Of a DNA stretch of 64,000 nucleotides, positions 22,785 through 33,729 are shown piece by piece. Origin of the DNA: Rhizophagus irregularis (taxonomy: Eukaryota; Glomeromycota; Glomeromycetes; Glomerales; Glomeraceae); the NCBI RefSeq assembly GCF_026210795.1, contig NC_089431.1:2790001-2854000 (forward strand), read 5' to 3'. Position 1 is the first letter of the stretch. Each line of letters opens with the position of its first letter. The position numbers were made by a program, and so were the translations under genes. Under the pieces are notes generated by a model. It made no database searches, had not been told where the DNA came from, and saw only the letters and a list, made by a program, of their open reading frames with translations.

Positions 22785-24377
22785 TTAATGTTTTATGATT
22801 TGCTTTACTTTCAGTTTACTTAGTAGTTTTTTTACTTTATTTCCGAGTTTTGGCGTACGAAACCTAAGAATTTGTTTAGTTCCAAGAGTTTTCTTATTAA
22901 TAAAACCTCTCGCTTTATCGGTTTCTAATTTTTCGGATGATATTATATTATTAGATATTTCCTGAAATAAATTATTATCTTTATCCAAAATTGTTAAATG
23001 TATGCTAGAATTACTAAAACTTGTATTGGTATTTTTATTACACTGAATTTCTTTCGATAATTGATTATCCTCCTCAAAATTGTCCCCTAATATATTTTTT
23101 TGTGACATAATTTTTTCCAATTTCGTAACGACTTGTTGAGCAGTTGGGCGTTCGTCTGGTTTTTGATCCCAACACGCTGAAAATAAATTTTATTTTTTTC
23201 GATGTTATTCCAGAAATTATACTACGTTAAAAAAGAAAATTCAGAATTAATTTATAATTACCAGTATAAAGTTTAATATATTCAATAGGTGTATTCTTAA
23301 CAACTGTTTCTCGAAAACCTTGCATAATTTTTATTGCTAAACATATTTCATAATGTGGATCGTTATAATCTGTATTCTTAAATGGAGGTTTGCCACTTGA
23401 TATTTCCCAAAGTATTACACCAAGACTATATATATCACTTTTTTTATTAAATTTATAATTTTTTTGTTCAAATTTATTTGGGTCGATGTAAGGAATAACG
23501 CCAATTGTTTCTGAACCAGATTTTGATATTTCCTCAATTCTTTTGGATAATCCAAAATCACCTAATTTAATTCTATTTTGATGAACAAAAATATTATTGG
23601 AATTCTATTATAAAAGAAAATGCTTGATTAGGATAATATTATAATATTAATGTAAATAATTTATTTATTATGCTCAATTACCAAGTCACGGTGTAGAATT
23701 TCTTCATTATGTAAACATTCCAGAGCTCTTACAATTTGATATGCTAATTGATATTTATTATCCCATGTGAGAGTACTGAAATTAAGTTTCAAGTAGTTTC
23801 TAAGAGAACCTCCGTCGGCATATTCCATTACAATCATGAATTTTTTATTTTTTAAAAGAGAGTAATTATCTAGTAATTAACAATATTAGTAATAAATAAG
23901 TTGTCATTAATTAAGAAAATTCAAATTATTAAATTTTATTCTTACCATTTTCATAGGTAATTCCAAGGAATCGTACGATATTTTCATGAAAATCGACTTT
24001 ACGTTGTAAGTAGATCTAAAAAGATAAATAAAATTCGATTCTATCACAAAGGCTGATCTATTTACTTTTATAAAATTTGTCGAATTTCATGATCAACGTG
24101 CGCAAAGCTTTTTGTTGAAGAATTCTGAACAGGAACAATTACACTTTACCTCATTGATGATTTCTTTAACAGCGGTATTATATTTAAATTCTTTCAAAGC
24201 TAAAATATTTCCCGTATTTTTCCAGTTAGCTCGAAATACTTTGCCGAATCCGCCGGAACCGATAATTTTAACATTATTAAATTGATCATATTTATAATAT
24301 TTTATATGTTCCTTATTAATTGCTTCATCAAGCCAATTAATCCACTCGCTTTCATTTTGACAATTTAATTGTTCCAT
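22785..24377 (-). CDS. Single-domain protein kinase (TKL-like)
   Basis: Exons 24377-24150, 24015-23946, 23869-23682, 23604-23262, 23176-22785; 406 aa in phase. N-terminus MEQLNCQNESEWINWLDEAI, GSGGFGKVFRA loop, ALKEF, intact LHRDL, GDFGLSK, GVIPYIDPNKF activation region, SDIYSLGVILWEISSG, CWDQKPDERPT. A tail of about 110 residues follows: Asn/Ser-rich, then a strongly basic end (FRTPKLGNKVKKLLSKLKVK). It is the intact inverted paralogue of 14447-16003; introns as well as exons are similar, so the duplication is fairly recent. Both lack the second kinase-like domain of their neighbours. The substrate is unknown. Confidence 0.82.
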
Positions 24378-24524
24378 ATTTTATTTGAAAAATTATAATT
24401 TGTATAAAATTTTTATAGGAAAAACTGACAGCCTATAATTCCTATTATATCACGGTGATATATTTTTTATTTATTTGTATAATATTTATTGATTTTTTTT
24501 TTTTATTTATTTATTTATTTTTCA

Positions 24525-24536
24525 CCCTATTTATAT
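24525..24536 (-). promoter_or_regulatory. TATA-like element of the 24377 kinase
   Basis: Minus-strand TATATAAATAGG about 150 bp before the ATG, matching the position of the TATATAAAGG site before the plus-strand paralogue. Confidence 0.45.
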
Positions 24537-24539
24537 AGA

Positions 24540-25129
24540 AACTTTTGCATGTATAAAAAAATACCTTGCTATTATGAAAAAAAAAAAAAAGTCTTTTTTT
24601 GTATAAAAAAAATGATTTTGTTCACACAAATATACAAAAAATCGTATTTATATTATTTTGGATCATTTTGTACGTTTTTTTAATATATTGACTTTTTTTT
24701 ATATTGTTGACTTTTTTTTTTATTATGGTTGGTTGACTTTTTTTTTATATTACGCGGGTTCAATCGAAAATAACGACGCTAAACATTTTTGTAAGTTTGA
24801 CGTTGAACGTTACCCGGAATTTAACATTACTCTGCATTCTGTATTTAATTAATTACCAATTATGATGTCTTTATTGGTTATTCTGTATTTCTAAATTAAG
24901 CTTAAACTAAATTGTTTTCCGATTATTGTCATGATCTAAACATTTTTGTTATTTTTCTACGTAGAAAAAAATTACAATTTAAATGGTTAGTGTTTTGTTT
25001 AAAACGTACTTATTTACACAAGATTTAAAATTTGCGTGAGTTCATTTGTCTGGTGGGTAACTCAAGTGTTGAAAATGGAATTCATCCCCCGCAATTTTTT
25101 TCACAGTCACGTGATAGCTTTTAATTCTT
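24540..25129. other. Poly-T-rich spacer
   Basis: T-rich tract with three loose copies of TTGACTTTTTTTT...TAT at 24690-24755. No gene is seen; small open frames here are low complexity. Confidence 0.45.
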
Positions 25130-25137
25130 ATTCGACC

Positions 25138-26244
25138 AGGACCCCGGATAATTATAATAGAGGTCACATCCGCAGTACTAATTAAAAATTCAATGAAATA
25201 TACATAATTTTTGCCGTTTTGATATACATTTTTATCATATGACCTTTATACGTATTAAAAATATCCTTTTTTATCATATGACTTTAATAATATTTTTTTT
25301 TACAATATTATATTTCATATTAAATTTATTCAGCATCATCATTTAATCGACTTTGTAGCAATAATCAATTGTAATTTATCTATAATTGAATTAAAAAAAT
25401 TATAGATTGCCATTTCTTTTTTTCCTACAATTAAAAATCCCATATTTTCAGTAATATTTTCGCAATTTCCTAAATAATAATGATCAAATAACTAGGAATA
25501 TGTAAAAACAAAACATATTTTGGTTCATCCATTGGAAAACATCCAAAAATATTTGGAATCTGTTCTATATAAACATGTACTGAAATATAAAAAAGTGAAT
25601 CAATACAGCTAGTACTATCAACATAAGAATGATAATTTGTTAATTTATGATACATAGCCAAAAATTGAACAAGTCAAATTTTTAATCCCAAAAGTGCAAA
25701 TGCATAACCACCATGATTGGTGGAATTTTCTAAAGTAACATTTGCAACGCTAATGCTTAGCAAAGCTAAATAAATTATAATATAAATTATAAATTAATAT
25801 AAATTTGCAAACAATAACCAGTGAATTTTACCTGATATCTTTCCAATACTTCTAAACATGTTCTATTTTGCCATCTTTTAGTTTTTAAATTTCCAGTTTT
25901 TGTGCCATCATTTTGAGCCAAAGCAACTAAGTAAATTTGATAAATTATGATAAATTTATCTAATATAAAATGTATTTTTCTCATTTGCTATTTATATTGA
26001 AAATTGATGTAACATTGCATATGATATTTCCTAAATATACGCTTTTATTAGAAAAATCACATGTGACCTTAAAATTTTGTCTAAAATTATATACTTTTTT
26101 TACTGTGACCTAATTTGGCGGTACTCTATTTTGACATGTAACTTTTTTTTAAAATACCCGTTTTTTCATATGACCTTTCCATTAAAAATGCAAAATTATA
26201 TACTTTTTTTGCATATGACCTTTATTATAATTATCCGGGGTCCT
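25138..26244. mobile_element. Inverted-repeat DNA element, 1107 bp, with 8-bp target duplication
   Basis: Left end AGGACCCCGGATAATTATAA, right end the exact inverse, extending with AGGTCA.AT to about 34 bp of terminal inverted repeat. Both sides are flanked by ATTCGACC (25130-25137 and 26245-26252), an 8-bp target duplication. That size fits hAT-type elements, among others. The motif CATATGACCTTT and variants recur near both ends (25230-25290, 26040-26225). Internal minus-strand open frames (25470-25661, 25787-25984) are short and I recognise no transposase, so it is probably non-autonomous. Confidence 0.8.
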
Positions 26245-26252
26245 ATTCGACC

Positions 26253-26820
26253 CTTATTTGTCACTGTTATTTTTTACGTGTTAGTGCATAATGCCGTAAT
26301 GCGGCCTTGTGTGCAAAATTTTGGCGGTGCGGGGGGGGTAATTCAATTTTGTTAGTTTTTTATGTTTTTAATAAACTAGGGAAGGAATTCATTAAATTCA
26401 TTGGTAGTTTTTTCAACACATATATATTACTTGGCAAATAATAAAATTATTAAGAGTCTCATTTAATTATTAATATATTACTAGTTGTAACCTGTTACTT
26501 CGCACTAGGAATGCTGGCTGGAACTATATTATCGTTATATAAATTTCACTTTTTTTAATTTGTTTAACGTCACATAATAAATGCATTTTTTAAAAGATTA
26601 AATGGATTGATTTTGTATAATTATAAGATCTTTTCAACCCATCCTTCTTTTTCTATGAATGTTCCCATATATGATGCAGTTTTAATAATTCTGATCTATT
26701 TAACATATTATACATAATATTATTTTAGCTTTCTTTCACATTTACATTATTAGAATACAAAATCATTATTTAAATAAAATATTATAAAATATGAAATATA
26801 AAATGAAATTATTTTTATAA
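26253..26820. other. Intergenic, extremely AT-rich
   Basis: Apart from a small GC-rich patch at 26290-26340 with a run of eight G, nothing is recognised. Confidence 0.45.
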
Positions 26821-26821
26821 G

Positions 26822-26973
26822 ATACCTATTGCAATAGCTGTAAATCTTTTAAGCTATCATTTGAATTTACACATTATGGAGTTAAGGATATAATACAGCT
26901 TAAAACTTGTAATAATTGTCATCAAAAACTTGAGAAAAACCAGAAAACCTTTATAGAAATAAAAAATTGCTAA
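26822..26973 (+). pseudogene. Zinc-finger-like remnant (CxxC ... CxxC)
   Basis: Translation gives YCNSCKSFKLSFEFTHYGV followed by LKTCNNCHQKLEKNQ, a two-CxxC pattern about 20 residues apart, resembling short zinc-binding heads common in Glomeromycotina repeat-derived proteins. It ends at a stop at 26971, and no partner exon was found. Treat as a remnant. Confidence 0.35.
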
Positions 26974-27566
26974 TATGATATTTTGTATTAATTTTTTAAG
27001 TAAAATAATTGCAAATCTCTTAGAAAATATATTATCTAATAACTAAGAATTGTTATTACATTGCTAAATAAACAATAATATCACTTTAAATAATAAAACT
27101 TTTACTAAGAAAATTGTAAACAAAATCATTAAATTAATTGAAAATACTAAATAATCAATAATATCAATAGTATTTATTATTTACAGTAATTTAACAATAA
27201 TTAACATTATAAATTATTTTATTCATTTTTTAAATAAAGTTTATTATTTAGTACTATATTTTATTTTAATAAAATTATAATTTAATTTTAATTAATTAAT
27301 TAACTTTATAAATTAAAAATTTATATATATAATGAAGTTTTTAATATACATAAAATATCTTTAAAATTAATATTTATATTAAAATTACTTAACATATGGG
27401 CCGATCCTTGGAATCTAATTTTTTTACACAAAAATAATTTTATTAAAGCAAATATAAATTATCCTTTATATAAGAATAATAAATTTATACCAGATAATGC
27501 AAAAAAAACTAATTAATTATATAATTTTTAATTTTTTTTTAATATAAGATATCATTAAAATTTAAA

Positions 27567-28260
27567 AGATCAAATATAACTCTCATGACAAAATCATTGA
27601 TAATTCTTCGTAGAAATAAGCTATACAAATAAATTTACATTCATTTGAAAGAGAAAATCGAGATCTATCTAATGAATCTAAAATCAAGTGAATTGAATCA
27701 CTAGTTGTTCAGTAATCACGTTCAGTATATTATTGAATTTTATCTAAATTTGATCATTAATTACTTTACATATAGTGATTCAATTTGAATGATCTTTGCT
27801 CCCTAAGGTGATGCCAACTTTTATCTTTAAAATAAATTTAAAATAATTCGTTTAATATATGTAGATGTTTAGGAATCATCAATTATATTATTAATATAAA
27901 ATTTTATAAGTTTGATAAAATCTGATATAAAAAAATTTATTAAATACCTGTAGATGCAAGCTACACGAATGAAATTATATTCATTTGAAAGAGAAAATTG
28001 AGGTCTATCTAATAAGCCTAAAATCGAATGAATTGAATCACTGGATTGTGAATAATTACGTCTAATATATTTATTTTTAATTTTTAAATTTGATTTGACT
28101 TTGATCGTTAATTACACCTCATCCAGTGATCCAATTTTCCTGATCTTTGATTCTTACGATAGAGCAAATTCTCAGCTTTCAAATGAATGTAAAATGATGA
28201 CGTTAGCATATCTCCAGGAATAATAATGCACGATTTTGTCACCTGCATAAAGTCCGATCT
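27567..28260. mobile_element. Decayed inverted-repeat element, about 694 bp
   Basis: The ends are imperfect inverted copies: AGATC, then TGACAAAATC, then TTACATTCATTTGAAAG, over about 90 bp on each side. Inside, the block CATTTGAAAGAGAAAAT.GA ... ATTGAATCACT occurs twice (about 27640 and 27975). There is no coding capacity and no clear target duplication. It is older than the neighbouring elements. Confidence 0.5.
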
Positions 28261-29333
28261 GAAAATTTTATTTCTTACCAAAAAATGCTTTCATAAGAGA
28301 ATCCCAAATTCTTTTACTTTATTTAAAAGATTTTATTTGCCATTTAAGGATTTTAGTAGAATAAATCTAATAAAATAATTTTAAAAGATAAAAAACAAAT
28401 ATATAATTAGTTATTTTGAAAAAAAAGAATATCTTATTATTCATTTTACAACTATTTTACATCATAATTATTTTTTATTTGCATGTATTTTTTACAAAGA
28501 AAAAACAATAAATTAAAGCTAAAAATTATGAAAAAATATGTCTTATCTATGTATATAAAATATTAAGTTTTTTCTTTTACTTACCACTTAAAAATAACTG
28601 CTATATTTGCTTATAAACTTTTTTGTCATATTTAATAAAAGTGAATAGAAAAATGATGGAAAAGTGATGGGAGTGATGGGGAAAAAGAAGTGGTTATTAC
28701 CGTTATTTTTGAATATTGATTAAAAAAATTTTTTTTATTTTTTATTAAATCTGAGTTACGTAAATATGTAACACATATTTAATTTAGATTTGTGTAATGT
28801 TAATCTTACTAAAATATTAAATTTTTATAAAAATCTTAATTTAGACTAATTCCAAAAATCGGCACATATGAAGTTAAAATAAATTTAAAAATTAAAAAAG
28901 TTAATTTAAATTAAATATTTGCTTTTAAAGTTAATATTAATATTATAAAAATTGATTTCTTTTATTAGATAATTATTTCTTATATATAAAATATTTATTG
29001 ATTAAAATCTTTTATATAGAATAATCCTTTAATATAAAGATTAGAGTGATAATATAATTGATATTAAGCAAAATGATTAGCAAAAAAATATTATAAATAC
29101 TTCTAATGTTTAACCAAAAGATTAAGAATTCATATTTTAATTAGAGATCCTGGGCGAAACCAAAATATTTAGTCATTTGACTAAACCGAAATAGTTTAGA
29201 CATTTAAAATTAAAAGACGAAATGCTGAAATTCAATATTCTATAGTATTTCCATAGATTTTTTATAGATTTCTATAGATTTTTAATTATAATAATTACTT
29301 ATAAAAAAAATAATAATAAATTGAGTGAATTTA
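28261..29333. other. Very AT-rich spacer
   Basis: No gene or array recognised. Confidence 0.45.
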
Positions 29334-29730
29334 TTTACCGCACCCTGCGTTACAATGCATCCTTCCTTTTTTGTAAATTGTTTATATCGATCTTTAGTTT
29401 ATAAACCGCACCCCTAAGGTTGCTTGTCTAAACCTCTTCAAAATCCTACAATTAGTTTCGTCAAAATTTTACTATAGATTTATTATAGTTTTGGCAGAGT
29501 TTTGGCAGTTTCGGCATTTATAATAAGTTTCGGCAGTTTCGCCTTTCTCCAAAGTTTCGCCAGTTTTTTAATATAACTTTAATATAGTTTCGGCAGAATT
29601 TCACTTTTCGGCGAAACGCCATCTTGCCTAAACCCCTAGGTTTCGGCAAGCAACCTTACGCACCTCCCCTTAAAATGGCAAATGATAAACATAAAAATAT
29701 ATATAAATTTGTAACGCAGGGTGCGGTAAA
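29334..29730. mobile_element. TA-flanked inverted-repeat element (397 bp) with a nested insertion
   Basis: The ends are TTTACCGCACCCTGCGTTAC and its inverse, flanked by TA on both sides. Inside, at 29417-29656, lies a second inverted-repeat element. The outer ends are almost identical, so insertion is fairly recent. Non-coding. A TA target fits Tc1/mariner-type elements, but other families also use TA. Confidence 0.7.
29417..29656. mobile_element. Nested TA-flanked inverted-repeat element, about 240 bp
   Basis: Ends AGGTTGCTTG.C..AAACCT and inverse, flanked by TA (29415-29416, 29657-29658), inside the larger element at 29334-29730. The interior carries about six copies of GTTTCGGC or GTTTCGCC and close variants (29495-29610). 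Confidence 0.6.
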
Positions 29731-30142
29731 TACATTATTTCTAATAAATTTATATTAAAATATAATATTTTTTAAAGGAATTTATAAAACTATTATATAT
29801 ATAATATAATTTCATATATTTTTATAATAAAACTATAATTTTATATAATTAAAATTTAAACTTAAAAATTATTACTATATAGTTTATAATGATGAAACGA
29901 AACTGAAACAGGTTGGTGATGAAACTGAAATTTTTGGTAAAAAGAGTTTAGCTAGGTATCAATAATTTTAATAATTTATATTATTAAAATATATAACTTA
30001 TTAATTATTATGTTTATAAATTTATTCTTATTAATCTATGTATTATTTAATTTAATAATAATTTATAATTAAAAAAATAATACTTATAATATAATTCATC
30101 ATTAAAGAGAAGAAAAAAGTAGTCAAAATCTTATATTATATT

Positions 30143-30519
30143 CTTTACTGAAATCCTAAAATTTCAAACAATATCACTAAGATTATCTTAATAACTTTAC
30201 TTTGATATTGTAACATTATCAAAATGATATCAAACAATTTCATTACAATATCATCACAATATCACTTATCATTATTATAATATAAATGTAATATTGTAAT
30301 AATATTGTTTTAATATCTTATAATAAATATTAAAACAAAGTTGTTAAAATAATCTTAACAATATCATTAACAATATCATTATGATATAATTTTGATATTG
30401 TTAAGATATTATTTAATATTATTTTGATATTGTATAGTAAAATGATATTATAATGATATTAAAATAATATTAATTTGATATTGAAATAATATCATTTAAT
30501 ATAACAAGATTTTCTGTAA
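30143..30519. repeat. AATATCA/TGATATT motif cluster with inverted ends
   Basis: Within about 370 bp the heptamer AATATCA or its complement occurs well over a dozen times on both strands. The ends CTTTAC.GAAA..TC are inverted (30143 and 30519), and an internal pair (GATTATCTTAATAACTTT versus inverse near 30345) suggests a fold-back structure. Non-coding. It may be a small inverted-repeat element or a degraded palindromic array. Confidence 0.45.
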
Positions 30520-31129
30520 AGTTTAATAAAATTATTATATAATTTATAAATATAATAGTTTAATTAACTATTAAATCTAATAAATAAATAAAAATATTAA
30601 ACTAAATATAATAATGCTCTGCAGCCTCTATTTTTAATAATATATAATAGAATTAAAATTAAAGTTAAGATTATTGTATTTTAATAATTATTTAATTTTT
30701 AAATCAAAGGTTAAATAATAAAATTCTTTTTTAAATAAAATCTGATATTATAAATTTATAATATATATTATTTTTTTTAAAAGAATAAAATTTAAATTAG
30801 TAGTTTAAATAATAAATTGTAATTACTATAATGCATTAGTTTTTATAATGTTTTATAATAATATTTATAAAAAAAAAAAACTAAAATTTGTATTTTTAAT
30901 AAAATTAATATAATCTTGAATATTTTGCAAATTTTAAAAATTTTAATATTATATTCAAAAGTATACAAAATTTTTTAATAAATAAAGAGTTTTAAAATTT
31001 TGTAATATATTTAAAAAATATTTAAATATATTATTTGAATAAAAAATAAATTATTTAAATAGTATCTTTTATTTATAATATAAGTATATTTGCTTACTAG
31101 TATTTTTGAATTTAAATTATTATATAATA
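30520..31129. other. Very AT-rich spacer
   Basis: No recognisable feature. Confidence 0.45.
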
Positions 31130-31138
31130 AATTTAATA

Positions 31139-31404
31139 GGCAATTTCTATTTGTACACAGGGTGTTTAAACACAGGTCATATTAGTAGATTAAAAACGGC
31201 ATTCAAAACCTCCTTTAATGCCTTAAGTAAACTTGCAGAGCAGGTGAAAATACATATATTTATCTGTAATATAATAAGAATAAAAAGTAAAAGAGTATAA
31301 TGTCAGTAGCATTCAATTTCAAATTAAAAAACAAAAAATTAGTCTATTAAAAATTATATTTATATAACCCATGTACAAACACCCGTGTAAACTTAGAAAT
31401 TTTC
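31139..31404. mobile_element. 266-bp inverted-repeat element with 9-bp target duplication, copy A
   Basis: Left end GGCAATTTCTATTTGTACAC, right end its near-inverse (GTGTAAACTTAGAAATTTTC); about 45 bp of terminal repeat including a TGTTTAAACACAGGTCATAT stretch. Flanked by AATTTAATA on both sides (31130-31138 and 31405-31413). A near-identical copy lies at 60084-60350 with a different 9-bp duplication. A 9-bp duplication fits Mutator-like elements. The 64-codon open frame through it is incidental. Confidence 0.85.
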
Positions 31405-31614
31405 AATTTAATAAGTACAATAAAAATTGGTATAAATAAAGTTATATTATAACCCTTTATTTATTATTTAATATAAGTGATTGTTTTATTTTTTATAAAA
31501 AAATGGGAAAAGTTAAAAAAATAAGCAACATATGACAATAAATAATTAATTTTCTGTAAAATTTACTGTATTACTAATTTATTATTGAAAATTATTTTTC
31601 TTTTTTACTTTAGA

Positions 31615-33260
31615 AAACTTTAGCTACTATTCATATTTCTATCACTAAAGAGCTGGACTATTTTAAGGATAAAAGTACTTTGAAAGCATTAAGAAAGCAA
31701 CAATTAATTGGATAAATCATCTAAAAGAATTCAAGGTACAGACTAGCTATTCTGAAAAAGTTGAAGAAGTTAATAATTTAAAGAATTTAGAAAAACAACT
31801 ATCATCTTTTATTATTGAAATAAGAACTAAAGATGGATCTGAATATAAAGCAGCTTCTGTTAGTGCTGCCATTGCCACAATAAAATATCATCTTGATTCA
31901 AATTCTGTGTTAGATTTATTGATCTTTATAAATAAAGCTATTGTTTCAAGATTTTGTACTATAGCTGATAGTAAGCTAAAAGCACTTGCTAAAATAGGTA
32001 ATGCTAAAATTCAAATTTGATGCACTTAAAGATGAAGAAATTTTAATGATTTTAAATCATTATTTAGTAGTTAGTTCTACACCAAAAAGATTAATTCAAA
32101 AGTTTTTTATTTACAATGCTGTTATTTTAAGTTTCTGAGATGATGAACATTATAATCTAAAAGTAAATTAGAATAAAAAACGTTTAGATGGAAGATATGA
32201 TATTATGGTATATAGATTAAAAACTAATCAATATAATTTCAATAATTATAAAAAAGCTGCTAATGTATTGATTATTTCAAATTCTTCAAAAATCATTTAT
32301 AATTATGACATGTATTTTTCTTAAAGACCTATGGTATAGATCCCAAATTTTATTTACAAAAATTTGCAGAAAATCAAGGTAAAAATGGCTATTTTATTTA
32401 TTTATTATAAGGGAGCTTACAGATATTACGTAATTATCAAAGAGGGAGAGGGAGTAACCAAAATTTTACGTTACACTTAATAAAATATATAATTTATAAA
32501 TATTATAATTTGATTGGTTATTAAATCTGACAAGGGGGTGGAGGGAGTAAGTTTATATTAAACTGAATATTACGTAATATATGTAACTCCCCTAATGATT
32601 TTTATTATTTTTTCTGATTTTACATTTTTATCAGTTTTAATATCAGGAATTTAGTTTAAAATAAGCCATATTAGTGAAAATAGATTAAAAATATAAATAA
32701 AGAAAATTGCAGTATAACAGGTATAGATTTATAAAATAGATAGAATTATTATAAATCATTCTAGATGAAATACTTTAATTCAAAGTCTTTAAAAAAAGAT
32801 GGAGTTTACTATTTATTGTTGACAATGATTATTACCAATGTCACGTGATTTTTTAATTTTAGCTAAAATTAAATGATCAATCCTTTTTTGAAATATTATA
32901 TAACACATTTCCCATTTTTTATAAAAAATAAAATTGCCTTTTTTAAATTGTATGACATTACTCAAGTTTTCAAAAAAAAATATTTTGGCCAGAATTATAA
33001 AATTTGGCTGGAATTATAAGGTGTAACAAATAAGGGTGATAAATAGAAATTTTTATACTAAAAAAATCCTAAGTTCCTAGAATACATAGTAAAAATAGAA
33101 ACAAGGAGAGTATGATACAAGATGACAAATTATACATTATTAAAAATTACGTGATATTAGCGATTTATAGCAATTTTAAAAAAAGATAAAAAACGTGCTG
33201 CTGATATTATTAAAGTTACTTGACATTCATCTATTGAAAGACTAAAACTATATAAACTTC
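31615..33260 (+). pseudogene. Crypton-like tyrosine recombinase pseudogene
   Basis: In broken frames the translation includes IEIRTKDGSEYKAASVSAA then IATIKYHLDSNS (31820-31905), a pattern typical of fungal/animal Crypton-derived (DUF3504-like) recombinases. Near 32120-32165 comes NAVILSF-stop-DDEHYNLKVN, where the stop sits at the position of the expected catalytic arginine (LRxxEH). Near 33190-33260 comes KRAADIIKVT-stop-HSSIERLKLYK, matching the TGHSSIxxLxxYK box near the catalytic tyrosine. Several stops and frameshifts make it inactive. Asn-rich scraps at 33545-33720 may be its C-terminus. The family call is from motif memory. Confidence 0.6.
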
Positions 33261-33729
33261 TAAAGGAAAATACCCAAATAACATTATTAATAGATTTAAT
33301 TGATTTTATTTACGTACTATCAAAATAAAATAAACAAGAAGGTTATTTTTATTTTATTAACATAGTACTGCTAATTAATCTTATTATTAAATTAACAAAT
33401 TGTATAGTACTTTTAGACTTTATCATTCCTAGAATTTCAAATTTTTAATATGCTGAAAATACAAATTCAAATAAAGGTAAATTTTTAATATTCTAATTAT
33501 TTTCTTAAATTCAATATATAATTTAAATTATTTAATAATAGATATGACTTTTAATGGATTTGTTAAAACCTCTATACTTTCAATAAATAAAAGTACTCAA
33601 AGAAAACTATTAGAAACAAGTTCTTTAAACTCTTAAGAAGTTACATATTAATTGCAACAAATACAGAATCTAATTAAAGGATCTAGTATTCAAAATATTA
33701 ATATTAATAATTATAGTAGTTAATTATAC

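Noticed and set aside
25787-25984. Possible small secreted protein inside the 1.1-kb element
   Set aside because: The hydrophobic start contains charged residues, the downstream splice leads to an immediate stop and no homologue is recognised.
31106-31300. 64-codon frame also found at 60057-60245
   Set aside because: It is the interior of the 9-bp-TSD inverted-repeat element; duplicated because the element is, not because it codes.
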